Origin: Abyssibacter sp036156195
GTDB taxonomy: Bacteria > Pseudomonadota > Gammaproteobacteria > Nevskiales > OUC007
Assembly (NCBI GenBank): GCA_036156195.1
Contig: JAYZUZ010000011.1
Coordinates: 1-64,000 of the forward strand
Length of the DNA: 64,000 nucleotides
Direction of reading: 5' to 3'
This document shows positions 7,283 through 15,653 of the stretch, in pieces (the stretch's first letter is position 1; the number at the start of each line of letters is the position of its first letter). The notes below the pieces were generated by a model, which did not search any database, was not told the DNA's origin, and was given only the letters and a program-made list of their open reading frames with translations. A program made the translations under genes and the position numbers.

Positions 7283-7596
7283 AGCCCCGCTACCAACTCA
7301 CGTTAGAGGCCGAACAGGACCTGCGCGGTGTGTTTCGTTACACGCTGCGCGAGTGGGGCTCAGCCCAGCTACAACGCTACCGTCAGGCACTGACGGAGAC
7401 CTTGAACGCCATTGCCGATGGCGAAGTGCCACGGGGGGTGGTTTCCGACAATCTGCCGGGTGTCTATGTGGCGCGTTGTCAGCACCACTTCATTTTCTAC
7501 GTGATGCCAGAACGTAAACCACCACTCGTACTCGCGGTGCTTCACGAGCGGCAAGACCTTGTTGCCCGTTTGGTTGAGCGGTCTGAAGGGGGCTAA
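7279..7596 (+). CDS. RelE/ParE-family toxin
   Basis: This 105-residue protein begins at TTG 7279, overlapping the antitoxin stop. It shows the ParE/RelE pattern: LTLEAEQDLRGVFRYTLREWG in the first helices, then the DNLPGVYVARCQHHFIFYVM beta-sheet core and a C-terminal VLHERQDLVARL segment. The family either cleaves mRNA on ribosomes (RelE) or inhibits gyrase (ParE). The YTLREWG and FYV...LAVLHERQD pattern looks closer to ParE, but the target cannot be fixed from sequence. Confidence 0.85.
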   Translation: MKPRYQLTLEAEQDLRGVFRYTLREWGSAQLQRYRQALTETLNAIADGEVPRGVVSDNLPGVYVARCQHHFIFYVMPERKPPLVLAVLHERQDLVARLVERSEGG

Positions 7597-7618
7597 CCGT
7601 GATCACGCTGCAGTTAAA

Positions 7619-7638
7619 GGGGTCAGAGTCCTTGAAAG
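7619..7638 (+). repeat. Imperfect direct repeat, left copy (GGGGTCAGAG type)
   Basis: GGGGTCAGAGTCCTTGAA lies before the thioredoxin gene and matches 14 of 18 bases with GGGATCAGAGCGCTTTAA at 8264-8281 after it. I recall GGGGTCAGAG motifs beside RAYT genes in gammaproteobacteria, so this may be a REP-like trace. Confidence 0.45.
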
Positions 7639-7725
7639 CTGGTAGTACCAACTACCGGCTGACTAACCCGATGATGACATCACACTCCTCAAGCGGGTAA
7701 CGTCAACGCTGCCCTCCTGTGTGAG

Positions 7726-8262
7726 TTGTTTATCGTGAATGCAACCCGCGATTCCAGCAAACGACTTGTCGTTCTCGTCATCAGTCTGTTGATTGCTTTC
7801 AGTGCCGCGGCGGGATCCCCACAGCCCGGCGATGTCCCCCCGGCTTTGGATGGAAACGATCAGCACGGTGTTCTTGCCGACCTAAGCGCACTGCGTGGCC
7901 ATGTGGTGGTGCTGACGTTCTGGGCGTCTTGGTGTGGCCCCTGTCTCAATGAGATGAGCATGCTTGCTCGGTTGCAAGGTGTCGCAAACGAGCGTGGCCT
8001 TGATCTTTCGGTTGTGTCCGTCAACTACAAGGAAGACAGCCGAACATTCAAGAAGATCGCGAAGGCGCTGGCCGATCTTCCTTTGCGCTTAATTAAGGAC
8101 AGCGATGGCACGAACGCAGCCCGCTACGACGTTGACCGAATTCCCAATATGTTTCTCATCGGTCGTGACGGTCTAATCGTCAGTCATCATGTGGGTTATA
8201 CGGACAAAGCTCTGGACGGACTGCTGGCTGAAATCTCCGCCGAGCTTCAAAAAGAAGGGTAG
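7726..8262 (+). CDS. TlpA/ResA-like thioredoxin-fold protein
   Basis: This 178-residue protein has an N-terminal hydrophobic segment (residues 13-29), fitting a signal peptide or membrane anchor, followed by a redoxin/thioredoxin domain. The active site is FWASWCGPCLNEM (C70, C73), and the cis-proline region is RIPNMFLIG. TlpA-like proteins act in the periplasm as thiol reductants, often for cytochrome c maturation. No haem-related genes are beside it here. The start may be TTG 7726 or GTG 7735. The gene is flanked by imperfect direct repeats at 7619 and 8264 and belongs to the AT-richer island. Confidence 0.85.
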   Translation: MFIVNATRDSSKRLVVLVISLLIAFSAAAGSPQPGDVPPALDGNDQHGVLADLSALRGHVVVLTFWASWCGPCLNEMSMLARLQGVANERGLDLSVVSVNYKEDSRTFKKIAKALADLPLRLIKDSDGTNAARYDVDRIPNMFLIGRDGLIVSHHVGYTDKALDGLLAEISAELQKEG

Positions 8263-8263
8263 C

Positions 8264-8281
8264 GGGATCAGAGCGCTTTAA
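8264..8281 (+). repeat. Imperfect direct repeat, right copy
   Basis: GGGATCAGAGCGCTTTAA, the partner of 7619-7636, lies just after the thioredoxin stop. Together the two copies bracket the gene. Confidence 0.4.
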
Positions 8282-8295
8282 CGCGGCCACGACAC

Positions 8296-11200
8296 TCACA
8301 TCTCGGCAAGTAATGGCAACAGGTCTCGTCGGTTGCGGGTCCAAACCGGCTCACACTCTTGCTGGACATAGTCTTGTGCGGCCGGCATCTGCCAGATGCC
8401 CTGATAGGCGATTTCATGAGGAACCATGCACAGGTTCATGCGGAACGAGGTTGATCCGGCCAGCGTCTCCAGTCGTTCCAGCACCTCTTCTTCGTCACCG
8501 ACAAAGGCATGGATGGTGGCGCTTTTCAGAAGATAAGCGGCCGCTTCCATTTGGTCGCGCTCGAAGGGGTGTTCCGCTTCGACCTGCGCGCTCAAGGCAA
8601 TCGCCTCCTCGGTCCGGCCCAGCAAGGCCAGCACCTGAGCCATGGTGCTGCGCCGGGAGGCGCTATCGGATTCCGCGCGCCAAAGTTTGATTTTATCCAG
8701 CGCAACGCGGGCAAGAGCCCGCACCTCCTCAATCGGCGCTTGCCCGACGTACAAGGCCCAGGCCACGCCAAGCTCCCAGGGTTCGCGACCGTGGCCTGAA
8801 TGGGTCTGATCTTCGCTATCGAACGTTCGTGCAAGCTCGCGAATCGCCGCGAGGTCACCCTTGCGGCGGGCAAATTCGAGGTCGGCGAAATACACCTTAT
8901 CCTTGAGATGGGCGCTCTGAGCCACGAGCTCGCGACCGCGCTGCAAGAACCCGAAATCCCCGGTCAGCGAATAGCTGTAGCCGACCATCTGGATTCTGAC
9001 CATGGTGCGCTCGGGTAAGCGATCGGCGACCACTTTTAGCAATGCGATGGCTTCCGCGCCCTTTCCTTGTAAGGCCAGCATCTCCGCCTTGGTTTCCAGC
9101 GGCACGATCGCGGACGGATCTTGGTCCATGACTTGATCAAGGATGGCCATCGCCTCATCGACTCGCCCCACGCGTCTGAGCATGTAGGCATAAGACAAAG
9201 CCGATTCAGTGTTGCGAACGAGCTGACGCCGAAACGGCGCGAGTATTTCCAGCCCGCCGGCCGGATCGTGCTCAAGGTAGTAACGCCACACGGCTCGGGC
9301 GGTCGCCAGCTTGATGGGCGGCGTATCCAGGCGCTCCAGGGCGGCAAGGTGCTGCATGATGCGCGCCTCGGACTCATCGCGCGGCGATGCCGAAGACCAG
9401 TAATCGCGTGCCGCTTTGAGCAGCGCCAGCACATGTGCGTCAATGAAACCCGGCTCCAGTTGCAGCGCCTTTTCAAGTGCAATGGTCAGCGCTTCACCTT
9501 TCGTCTCGCCCTGATTCCATAACGACAAGGCGGCAAGGTAGGCCTCATACGCCTCGTTGTTGACGGGCTGTCCGCTGGACGGCGCAGGGTGCGTACCCAG
9601 GGCGGTGGCCAGAGCCTGGGCAATGTCGGCTTGCATGGAGAACAGGTCGCCCCGGGTTCCTTGAATCACCTGCCCCCAGGTTGCCTCGTCATGGGCCGTA
9701 TCAACGATCTGTAGGTTCACTCGCAGCTGATCACCCGACTGCTGCACCGAGCCACGAATCAACTGATTGGCCTTGAGCGCACGTCCGATTTGCTGGGCAG
9801 GGGCATCAGCCAGACCCAACCTGGAAAGGTTTTGACCACGCACAAGGCGGATACCGGAAAGATTCGCCAGATCTGCGATCAGAGCATCGTGCAAGCCGCC
9901 CATCACCGTCTGGGTCTGACGATCCAGGCCGAGCAGATCAAAGGCCAGAATCGCCACCCGCTGATCATCACTGACCGACAGGTTGGGCGTATTCGGGCCA
10001 TCCTCTATGGCGAGGGTGGTGACGTGGGTGTAGCGCCACATCCAAAACGCGGCAGAGAGCACAACCAGCACCAATGCCGCACCGAGAAGACGGTATGGCT
10101 TCGATCGTAGCTGCCTGGATTGAGGCTCCACCTCGCCCGGGGGGGTTGGATCAACGTCTTGCCCAGGCGCCCAGGCACGAATGCGCTGCGCCAAATGCAC
10201 CATGTCGGCGATGCGCCGCGCCGGCTTACCCGCACAGGCTTCGGCAATGATTTCGCGCAGCCCGACGTCGGCGACATCCTCTTCCCAGCCGGGGGCCATC
10301 GGTTCACTCAGGTCGCCGATCACCAACTGGTACAGCAAAACCCCGAGCGCAAAAACGTCGGATTGCTCGGAAAAAACACCGCCTTTGAGCACCTCAGGCG
10401 CCATATAGGCGGGCGTCCCACTGGTCGTGGAGTCAACGTGAATCGACTTGGTGAAGCCCATCACCGTCACGCCGGATTGATCCAGCCGTTCTCGGCTCTT
10501 GACTGTTCCGTTACCAAAGTCGCACATGAGCAGTCGCGCTTCGCCCGTATGCTGCTCAACCATCAAATTGCCGGGCTTGATGTCCTTGTGCATCACGCCC
10601 AGAGCATGTGCCTTGGCCAGCGCTTCGGCCGCTTCCGCCACAATGCGCAAGCGATCGGTCAGATCCAGTGCCCGAGGGCCACCCATCGAGAGCAACCAGT
10701 CTGCCAAGCTACCCTTTTCGTACCAGGGCATCTGTATCCACGCAGGGGTGGTTTCAAACTCCCATTCCAGCAGGGGCACCAGCGGCGCATCCTCCCCCAG
10801 CTCCGCGCGCAAAACCTTATTCAGCGTCACTTCACGCATCAGGGCCCGCTGCGCCCGCTCATCCAGCGCCAGCTTTACAACCCGGAACTGACCACTTTGG
10901 GCGTGGCGGATGCGCCACAACTCATTGGCCGGTCGAGTTTGCAGGCGCTGGTCAAGAATCCAGCTTGGAAGGTTGGGTAGTTGCTGGCCGGCCTCTAGCT
11001 GTAGCTGCGTTCCAGGGTCTTCCCGGCCTTCAATTTCGATCGGCACGTCCAATCGAAAGCCATAGCCATGCACGGTCCGCAGCATGATGCGATCCGTGTC
11101 GCCAAGCACTTCCCTGATCCGCCGAATGGCTTGCGACAAGACCCCATCCGTCACCACACGGCCAGCCCAGACCGTATCGAACAGCTCCTGCTTGGTTACA

Positions 11201-11385
11201 AGCTCACCCTCGGCTCGCAGCAGGCAAAGCAAAACCGCCAGTGGCTTGGCTTCCAACGCGACGGGCACATCCGCGACCAACAGTTCACGATTTCGCTCGT
11301 TGTATTCTGCATTGGCGAAGCGCCACCGCACGGGTGACGTTTCGCCGTCTGTACCCACCATGCCCATCTCATCGTTTGCCAGCAC
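8296..11385 (-). CDS. Winged-helix / Ser-Thr kinase / TolB-like / TPR membrane protein
   Basis: This 1029-residue fusion has four modules. Residues 20-113 form an OmpR/CadC-type winged helix (EGELVTKQELFDTVW, AIRRIREVLGD, RTVHGYGFRL). Residues 145-405 are a Hanks-type kinase with K171, HKDIKPGN (catalytic D268, N273), the CDFG motif (D289) and APE at 329-331; no glycine-rich loop is evident. A transmembrane helix lies at 432-451. Residues 475-600 are a TolB-like domain of the kind found in adenylate cyclase/CadC-like receptors, and 610-1010 are TPR-like repeats. The first half is therefore cytoplasmic and the second periplasmic, giving a one-component receptor that both binds DNA and phosphorylates. 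It lies 65 bases after the small secreted protein gene on the same strand. Confidence 0.85.
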   Translation of the reverse strand: MLANDEMGMVGTDGETSPVRWRFANAEYNERNRELLVADVPVALEAKPLAVLLCLLRAEGELVTKQELFDTVWAGRVVTDGVLSQAIRRIREVLGDTDRIMLRTVHGYGFRLDVPIEIEGREDPGTQLQLEAGQQLPNLPSWILDQRLQTRPANELWRIRHAQSGQFRVVKLALDERAQRALMREVTLNKVLRAELGEDAPLVPLLEWEFETTPAWIQMPWYEKGSLADWLLSMGGPRALDLTDRLRIVAEAAEALAKAHALGVMHKDIKPGNLMVEQHTGEARLLMCDFGNGTVKSRERLDQSGVTVMGFTKSIHVDSTTSGTPAYMAPEVLKGGVFSEQSDVFALGVLLYQLVIGDLSEPMAPGWEEDVADVGLREIIAEACAGKPARRIADMVHLAQRIRAWAPGQDVDPTPPGEVEPQSRQLRSKPYRLLGAALVLVVLSAAFWMWRYTHVTTLAIEDGPNTPNLSVSDDQRVAILAFDLLGLDRQTQTVMGGLHDALIADLANLSGIRLVRGQNLSRLGLADAPAQQIGRALKANQLIRGSVQQSGDQLRVNLQIVDTAHDEATWGQVIQGTRGDLFSMQADIAQALATALGTHPAPSSGQPVNNEAYEAYLAALSLWNQGETKGEALTIALEKALQLEPGFIDAHVLALLKAARDYWSSASPRDESEARIMQHLAALERLDTPPIKLATARAVWRYYLEHDPAGGLEILAPFRRQLVRNTESALSYAYMLRRVGRVDEAMAILDQVMDQDPSAIVPLETKAEMLALQGKGAEAIALLKVVADRLPERTMVRIQMVGYSYSLTGDFGFLQRGRELVAQSAHLKDKVYFADLEFARRKGDLAAIRELARTFDSEDQTHSGHGREPWELGVAWALYVGQAPIEEVRALARVALDKIKLWRAESDSASRRSTMAQVLALLGRTEEAIALSAQVEAEHPFERDQMEAAAYLLKSATIHAFVGDEEEVLERLETLAGSTSFRMNLCMVPHEIAYQGIWQMPAAQDYVQQECEPVWTRNRRDLLPLLAEM

Positions 11386-11450
11386 ATCACCGGCCGGGAG
11401 ACTCAGTCTAGCTCAGCCTTTCACCCGCACATACGCCCGATGCGCCAGAT

Positions 11451-11747
11451 TCAATGCCCCATGACCAAGACCGTTTGGTCTGTACCATGGCCGCCTAGCC
11501 GCACACCGACCCAACTCCCCGCCTCTGCCGGTTGCGGCAGTGAGGCCGCCATCTGCTGGTTCATCGCTTTCGGAATCGAAGCCACGACCGACGCCCGAAT
11601 GTCGAGTAGCGCTTGATTGCCCTGCACAGCAATTGATGGATAGAGCGCCCTGTTCTGCACATGGGACATCTGATCATCTGCTGAAGCCGTTCCATGAACA
11701 GCCATCAGCCCAAGTGAAACCACGATCGCCTTGATAACAGTACGCAT
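11451..11747 (-). CDS. Small exported protein of unknown function
   Basis: The likely start is the ATG at 11747, preceded by GGAGA at 7-base spacing, giving 98 residues. The upstream in-frame extension to 11930 has no such support. Residues 1-24 (MRTVIKAIVVSLGLMAVHGTASA) form a signal peptide with an AxA-like cleavage site. The mature part is about 75 residues (QNRALYPSIAVQGNQALLDI..., then a Gly-rich end) with no recognised domain. It is upstream of and co-directional with the receptor-kinase gene, so it might be a ligand or partner of that receptor; that is speculative. Confidence 0.65.
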   Translation of the reverse strand: MRTVIKAIVVSLGLMAVHGTASADDQMSHVQNRALYPSIAVQGNQALLDIRASVVASIPKAMNQQMAASLPQPAEAGSWVGVRLGGHGTDQTVLVMGH

Positions 11748-12031
11748 ATTGAAATCTCCTTCTGCACTCTGGAAGAAGCTGCGAACGATGTAGGCATCAT
11801 CCGCCGCCAAGGTGTGGCCAGATTGCTCTCCCGGCGGTTGGGAGGCTTGAGAGATTCCACAAAGACTTCTTAAAAATTTCTGAAATTGAGCAATAGCGTC
11901 GTTTTGTCGGCCTCTTTCTGCCTGAAACACGAGCGTGCATCGGGCGGCATCAGATCATCGATGTTGTGAGCGCCCACGGCATTGCGTTGATTGCAGACCA
12001 GACAATCGCGCTCCCCATCGCCGACGAAACC

Positions 12032-12988
12032 CTAGTAGATAGACGCCTCACCCGGCGGGCGGGTTTTGAACCGTCGATGTAGCCAGAGGTACTGCGCCGG
12101 GTCGCGACGAATCTCTTCTTCCATCATGGCGTTGAGGATGGTGGCGTTTTGCACGTCATCATCGGATGGAAACTCATCGGGAATTTCGCGAAAGCGCAGG
12201 CGGTAGTGGCCGTCGTGGTCATCGCGCCATTGCGACAAGAATAGCGGTGTCGCGCCGGATTCGCGGGTGAGCCAGCCGAGTGTCTTGAGCGTTGCGGTCT
12301 GCACGCCGAAGAAGGGCGCGAACACGCTGTGCTTGGCGCCCAGGTCTTGATCGAAGGCATACCAGGCCAGGTTGCCGGCTTGCAGGTACGCGATGAGCGC
12401 ATGCAACTCGCGCTTGGAGAAGGCGTCGTGCCGGTACGGTGCGCGGCGATTTTCGATGACGCGATCCAGCAGCTTGTTGCGGTTGGGTCGGTACATATAG
12501 GCCACGGGATGAATCGCATCGACCAGCGGCAGCGCAAAATCGAGTATCGAAAAATGCCCGCCGTACAGCAGCACGCCCTTGCCGCGATCCAACCCAGCCT
12601 GAAGCAGCTCCAGACCTTCGATGCGCAGGTCCCGCCGATAACGAGTCATGTCGCCAAACCAGCTGCGCGTGCACTCGACCATCCCGATGGAGTTGGCAAT
12701 GAACGTGTCGCGGACCAGCGCATCCTGCTCTTGTGGAGAGCGCTCCGGAAAACAGGCGCGGATGTTGGCGTTGGCCATTTTCCGGCGACTGCCACCCACG
12801 GCGTAACCCAGCTGGCCCAGCCATCGGCCTACGCGTTGCTGGGCCGCATGCGGCAGGTGCCCCAGTAGCCACATGAATCCGAGCAGCATCCACGCTCCCC
12901 AATAGCGCGGGTGTAGGGACTCGATACGGGTAATCTGGGGGCGTGGCTTTCTCAAACTGCCAAGTATCCAAGCGATAGAGAGGGGCAA
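12032..12988 (-). CDS. lpxL: Lipid A biosynthesis acyltransferase (LpxL/HtrB family)
   Basis: This inner-membrane enzyme adds a secondary acyl chain (lauroyl type) to Kdo2-lipid IVA. It follows E. coli LpxL along its length: LHPRYWGAWMLLGFMWLLGHLP near the N-terminus (membrane anchor, 27-46), the HX4D catalytic motif GGHFSILDFA (H145, D150), MYRPN, AWYAFDQDLG, and the C-terminal YLWLHRRFKTRPPGE. The length of 318 is normal for the family. It stands alone on the minus strand, divergent from the M14 peptidase gene. Assignment to LpxL rather than LpxM/LpxP is by overall resemblance. Confidence 0.93.
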   Translation of the reverse strand: MPLSIAWILGSLRKPRPQITRIESLHPRYWGAWMLLGFMWLLGHLPHAAQQRVGRWLGQLGYAVGGSRRKMANANIRACFPERSPQEQDALVRDTFIANSIGMVECTRSWFGDMTRYRRDLRIEGLELLQAGLDRGKGVLLYGGHFSILDFALPLVDAIHPVAYMYRPNRNKLLDRVIENRRAPYRHDAFSKRELHALIAYLQAGNLAWYAFDQDLGAKHSVFAPFFGVQTATLKTLGWLTRESGATPLFLSQWRDDHDGHYRLRFREIPDEFPSDDDVQNATILNAMMEEEIRRDPAQYLWLHRRFKTRPPGEASIY

Positions 12989-13171
12989 GAGTCTACTGAC
13001 TTCTCGCAGGCCCGGGCCAATCGGTGCTGGCGCACCACCATCGACTCCGGAATCTCATCCAAGCAGGGTTTCAGGCTGGCCTCCTGGGCGCAACGCCTTG
13101 TCGGACTGCATCAGCAGATGCCGCGCACAGTAGACTCAGCCCGACCACCCGTTCAGTGCACCGGCTCCACC

Positions 13172-14098
13172 ATGTCTAGTCACGTCTCGCCCCACCCCAT
13201 TGGCACCCCCGGCCAACCCTGGAGTGACGCCGAAATTTCCGAATGGAGCCAACGGCAATCGATCCAGCGCAGTTACGCAGATGACGTGCTAACGGTCGTC
13301 GAGCAACTGGCCAAGCGCTTCGACCACATCGAATACGGTCGGCTGGCGATTGATCCGGCTCGCTACCCGCTGCATGCGCTGCGCAGCCGGGGCTGGAACG
13401 ACGCACTGCCCACCCTGCTCGTCACCGGCGGCGTCCATGGTTATGAGACCAGCGGCGTGCTGGGGGCGCTACGGTTTCTCGAAGAGGCGGCCGAGGCCTA
13501 TGACGGCCGGGCGAATCTGCTGGTTGCGCCCTGTGTCAGCCCCTGGGGCTACGAGCGCATCCAGCGCTGGAACCACGCCGCCGTCGATCCGAACCGTTCG
13601 TTCTGCGACAACAGCCCGTCGCAGGAAGCCGCCGCGCTGTGGGCCTTGGTGCAGCCGCTGCGCGCACGCATTGTCATGCACATCGACTTGCATGAGACCA
13701 CGGACACTGACGAAACCGAGTTCAGGCCTGCCCTGGCCGCCCGCGACGGCAAGCCCTTCGAGCCCGGAGAAATTCCGGACGGATTCTATCTAGTGGACGA
13801 CACCGAGCGGCCACAGCCTGCGTTCCAGAACGCCGTGATTCAAGCCGTGGCGGCGGTTACGCATATCGCTGAGGCCGATGCCCAGGGCGAACTCATCGGA
13901 TCGCCGATCGTCGCCCCCGGCGTTATCCGCTACCCACTTAGCGAGCTCGCACTCTGCGCCGGCATGACCGAGGCGCCCTACCGAACCACCACTGAGGTCT
14001 ACCCCGATAGTCCGCGCACAGACCCCGAGACCTGCATCCGGGCGCAGGTGGCGGCGGTAACAGCGGCCATCGACTTTGCGCTGGCGGCACAGGGGTGA
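13172..14098 (+). CDS. M14-family metallocarboxypeptidase
   Basis: This zinc peptidase of the M14 (carboxypeptidase A/succinylglutamate desuccinylase-like) fold has the first two zinc ligands in GGVHGYETSG (HxxE). The third is probably the His of HIDLHETTDTD, and the conserved VDPNRSF segment is also present. The catalytic Glu is probably in TTTEVYPD near the end. The ATG at 13172 (MSSHVSPHPIGTPGQPW) is preferred over 13118 because the sequence before it is not protein-like; neither has a strong ribosome binding site. About 308 residues with no signal peptide, so cytoplasmic. The substrate is unknown. Confidence 0.85.
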   Translation: MSSHVSPHPIGTPGQPWSDAEISEWSQRQSIQRSYADDVLTVVEQLAKRFDHIEYGRLAIDPARYPLHALRSRGWNDALPTLLVTGGVHGYETSGVLGALRFLEEAAEAYDGRANLLVAPCVSPWGYERIQRWNHAAVDPNRSFCDNSPSQEAAALWALVQPLRARIVMHIDLHETTDTDETEFRPALAARDGKPFEPGEIPDGFYLVDDTERPQPAFQNAVIQAVAAVTHIAEADAQGELIGSPIVAPGVIRYPLSELALCAGMTEAPYRTTTEVYPDSPRTDPETCIRAQVAAVTAAIDFALAAQG

Positions 14099-14199
14099 GC
14101 CAGCCGCGTCGTCACCGGCTCAGCTAAACGCCGAGCCCGCAAACCCACAGCGCTGTGATCGTGGTGAGTGGTGCCAGCGACGGACCCTAATGGGCCGCC

Positions 14200-14940
14200 C
14201 TAGTGCAAGCAACACTGCTTGTACTTACGCCCACTGCCGCAGGGACACGGCGCATTGCGCCCCACCTTGGGGCCCTCGCGCTCGGCGGTCTGCACGGGCG
14301 AGTGACCCGGGGTTCTGCGGGCCAGCCAGTAGGCATGGATGGACCGTGCGCAGTCCGGAATCTGGGCGGCCATGAGGTCGAGGTCCTGGTCATCCAGGTC
14401 GTCGGTGATCTCATCGTCCAGCTCCGCGCCAAACACCAGGATCGGCAACAGTGCCAATGAAAGCTCGTCGTCCTCGGTGTCCCAGCCCGCGTCCAGAGCC
14501 ATCGCGCGGACGTAGCCGGCGCACCAGGGCAAGACAAACGGCTGGTCCAGCTCCTCGAACTCATCGAAGATCGGTTCAAAGCCCTCGGGATTCTGCATCA
14601 GCGTCCCGACAATGCCGTTCATATGCCGCATGATCAGCCCCAGCACATGTTGTTCGTCAGCCGGGTCTGCGAACGGCTGATCTCGCCCCGCAGACAGGGC
14701 CGGCATCCAGGTTGAGGGCATGACCGTATTGGGCCCGCTGACAATCGCAGTCAGAAAACCATCCAGTTCGCTCAGGCTGCACACCCCGGGGTCAACGTCA
14801 TCACCCTGCTCTGCCGCAATACGCTCTGCGCGCACCTGCAGCCAATCATCCAGTTCGCACATTTCCACATCGGTTAGCGGCTGCCTGGGATCGGGCACGG
14901 GGATCATGTGGTGACGAGTGAACCTCGATTGTTCCGGCAT
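14200..14940 (-). CDS. YecA/UPF0149-family protein with SEC-C zinc motif
   Basis: This 246-residue protein has a UPF0149/YgfB-like body (LSELDGFLTAIVSGPN..., WCAGYVRAM, DDELSLALLPILVF) and a C-terminal SEC-C zinc-binding motif, VGRNAPCPCGSGRKYKQCC, as in SecA and YecA. In E. coli, YecA-type proteins bind SecB and ribosomes, so a role in protein handling is likely. Translation may start at 14940 or at the internal ATG at 14907. Confidence 0.85.
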   Translation of the reverse strand: MPEQSRFTRHHMIPVPDPRQPLTDVEMCELDDWLQVRAERIAAEQGDDVDPGVCSLSELDGFLTAIVSGPNTVMPSTWMPALSAGRDQPFADPADEQHVLGLIMRHMNGIVGTLMQNPEGFEPIFDEFEELDQPFVLPWCAGYVRAMALDAGWDTEDDELSLALLPILVFGAELDDEITDDLDDQDLDLMAAQIPDCARSIHAYWLARRTPGHSPVQTAEREGPKVGRNAPCPCGSGRKYKQCCLH

Positions 14941-15143
14941 TCTGACAACTCAGCAAGCCAGGCGATGTCCAGGCAGATGCCCCGGATCACGCGCCAGCCC
15001 CACACCAGTCCACCCCGCAGGCTGGCTCGCATCTTGCTGCGCGTGCGCTTGTTAACAATAACCCCCTGCACAACAAAGACAGGGCGGCACCAGAGCGATT
15101 ACCGTGTGGCATTCAGTCCGTTCGGGTTGCGAGCGAGGAAGAG

Positions 15144-15653
15144 ATGTTCGACGTCACCATCATCGAGCGGGCTTTACGGGCACGCGCCAGCGATTCTGAT
15201 CGCGAGATCAGTCAGGAGCACATGGCGTTGCTGCTCTACTGGGCGTATGGCTGGACGCTGACCAATCGGGGGAGCCGCCTCTTCGCCGGTGGCATCGTCG
15301 CCAGCGAAATCGGCCCCATGCCCCGACAATGGACGGAGCGACCACGGGCTCCAATCGTCGGACGCCGCAAGACCGAGGCCGCCTCCGTGACCTGGGTCGT
15401 CGAATCCACCTGGGTGTCGTTGTCCCGCGTCCAGCGCCCCGTGTTGCTGAGCATGACCACGGGTGAAGGCTCCGCCTGGCGTCAGGTGCTGGACCGACAC
15501 CTGGGCGATTTGTCCTCGTTTCCAGTCATCGAAGACAGCCTCATCCTCACGGAATTCGGGCAGCGGGTTCAGCGCAGTTTTGGCGCCCGCTCGCAGGCCA
15601 CTGCAGCGCAGCTTCGCAGCGGTGTCACCTCAGAGGATGAGCGCGACGGCTAG
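15144..15653 (+). CDS. Panacea (DUF4065/SocA-like) domain protein
   Basis: This 169-residue protein resembles the Panacea domain of SocA/GepA-type proteins: it begins MFDVTIIERALRA, followed by ISQEHMALLLYWAYGWTLTNRG, RLFAGGIVASEIGPMP. These correspond to the Lq-LLYya-gW-la and lF-e-ieAw-yGPvv motifs of the family. Panacea proteins serve as antitoxins for many unrelated toxins or as proteolytic adaptors. No toxin ORF is adjacent: upstream is 200 bases without a gene, and downstream is the convergent response regulator, whose stop overlaps by 4 bases. Assignment is by motif resemblance. Confidence 0.6.
   Translation: MFDVTIIERALRARASDSDREISQEHMALLLYWAYGWTLTNRGSRLFAGGIVASEIGPMPRQWTERPRAPIVGRRKTEAASVTWVVESTWVSLSRVQRPVLLSMTTGEGSAWRQVLDRHLGDLSSFPVIEDSLILTEFGQRVQRSFGARSQATAAQLRSGVTSEDERDG

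Noticed and set aside
10120..10980. 286-codon plus-strand ORF opposite the receptor kinase
   Set aside because: Antisense shadow caused by high GC third positions; the minus frame carries intact kinase motifs.
11748..11930. In-frame N-terminal extension of the small secreted protein
   Set aside because: The internal ATG at 11747 has GGAGA and starts a clean signal peptide; the extension would bury it.
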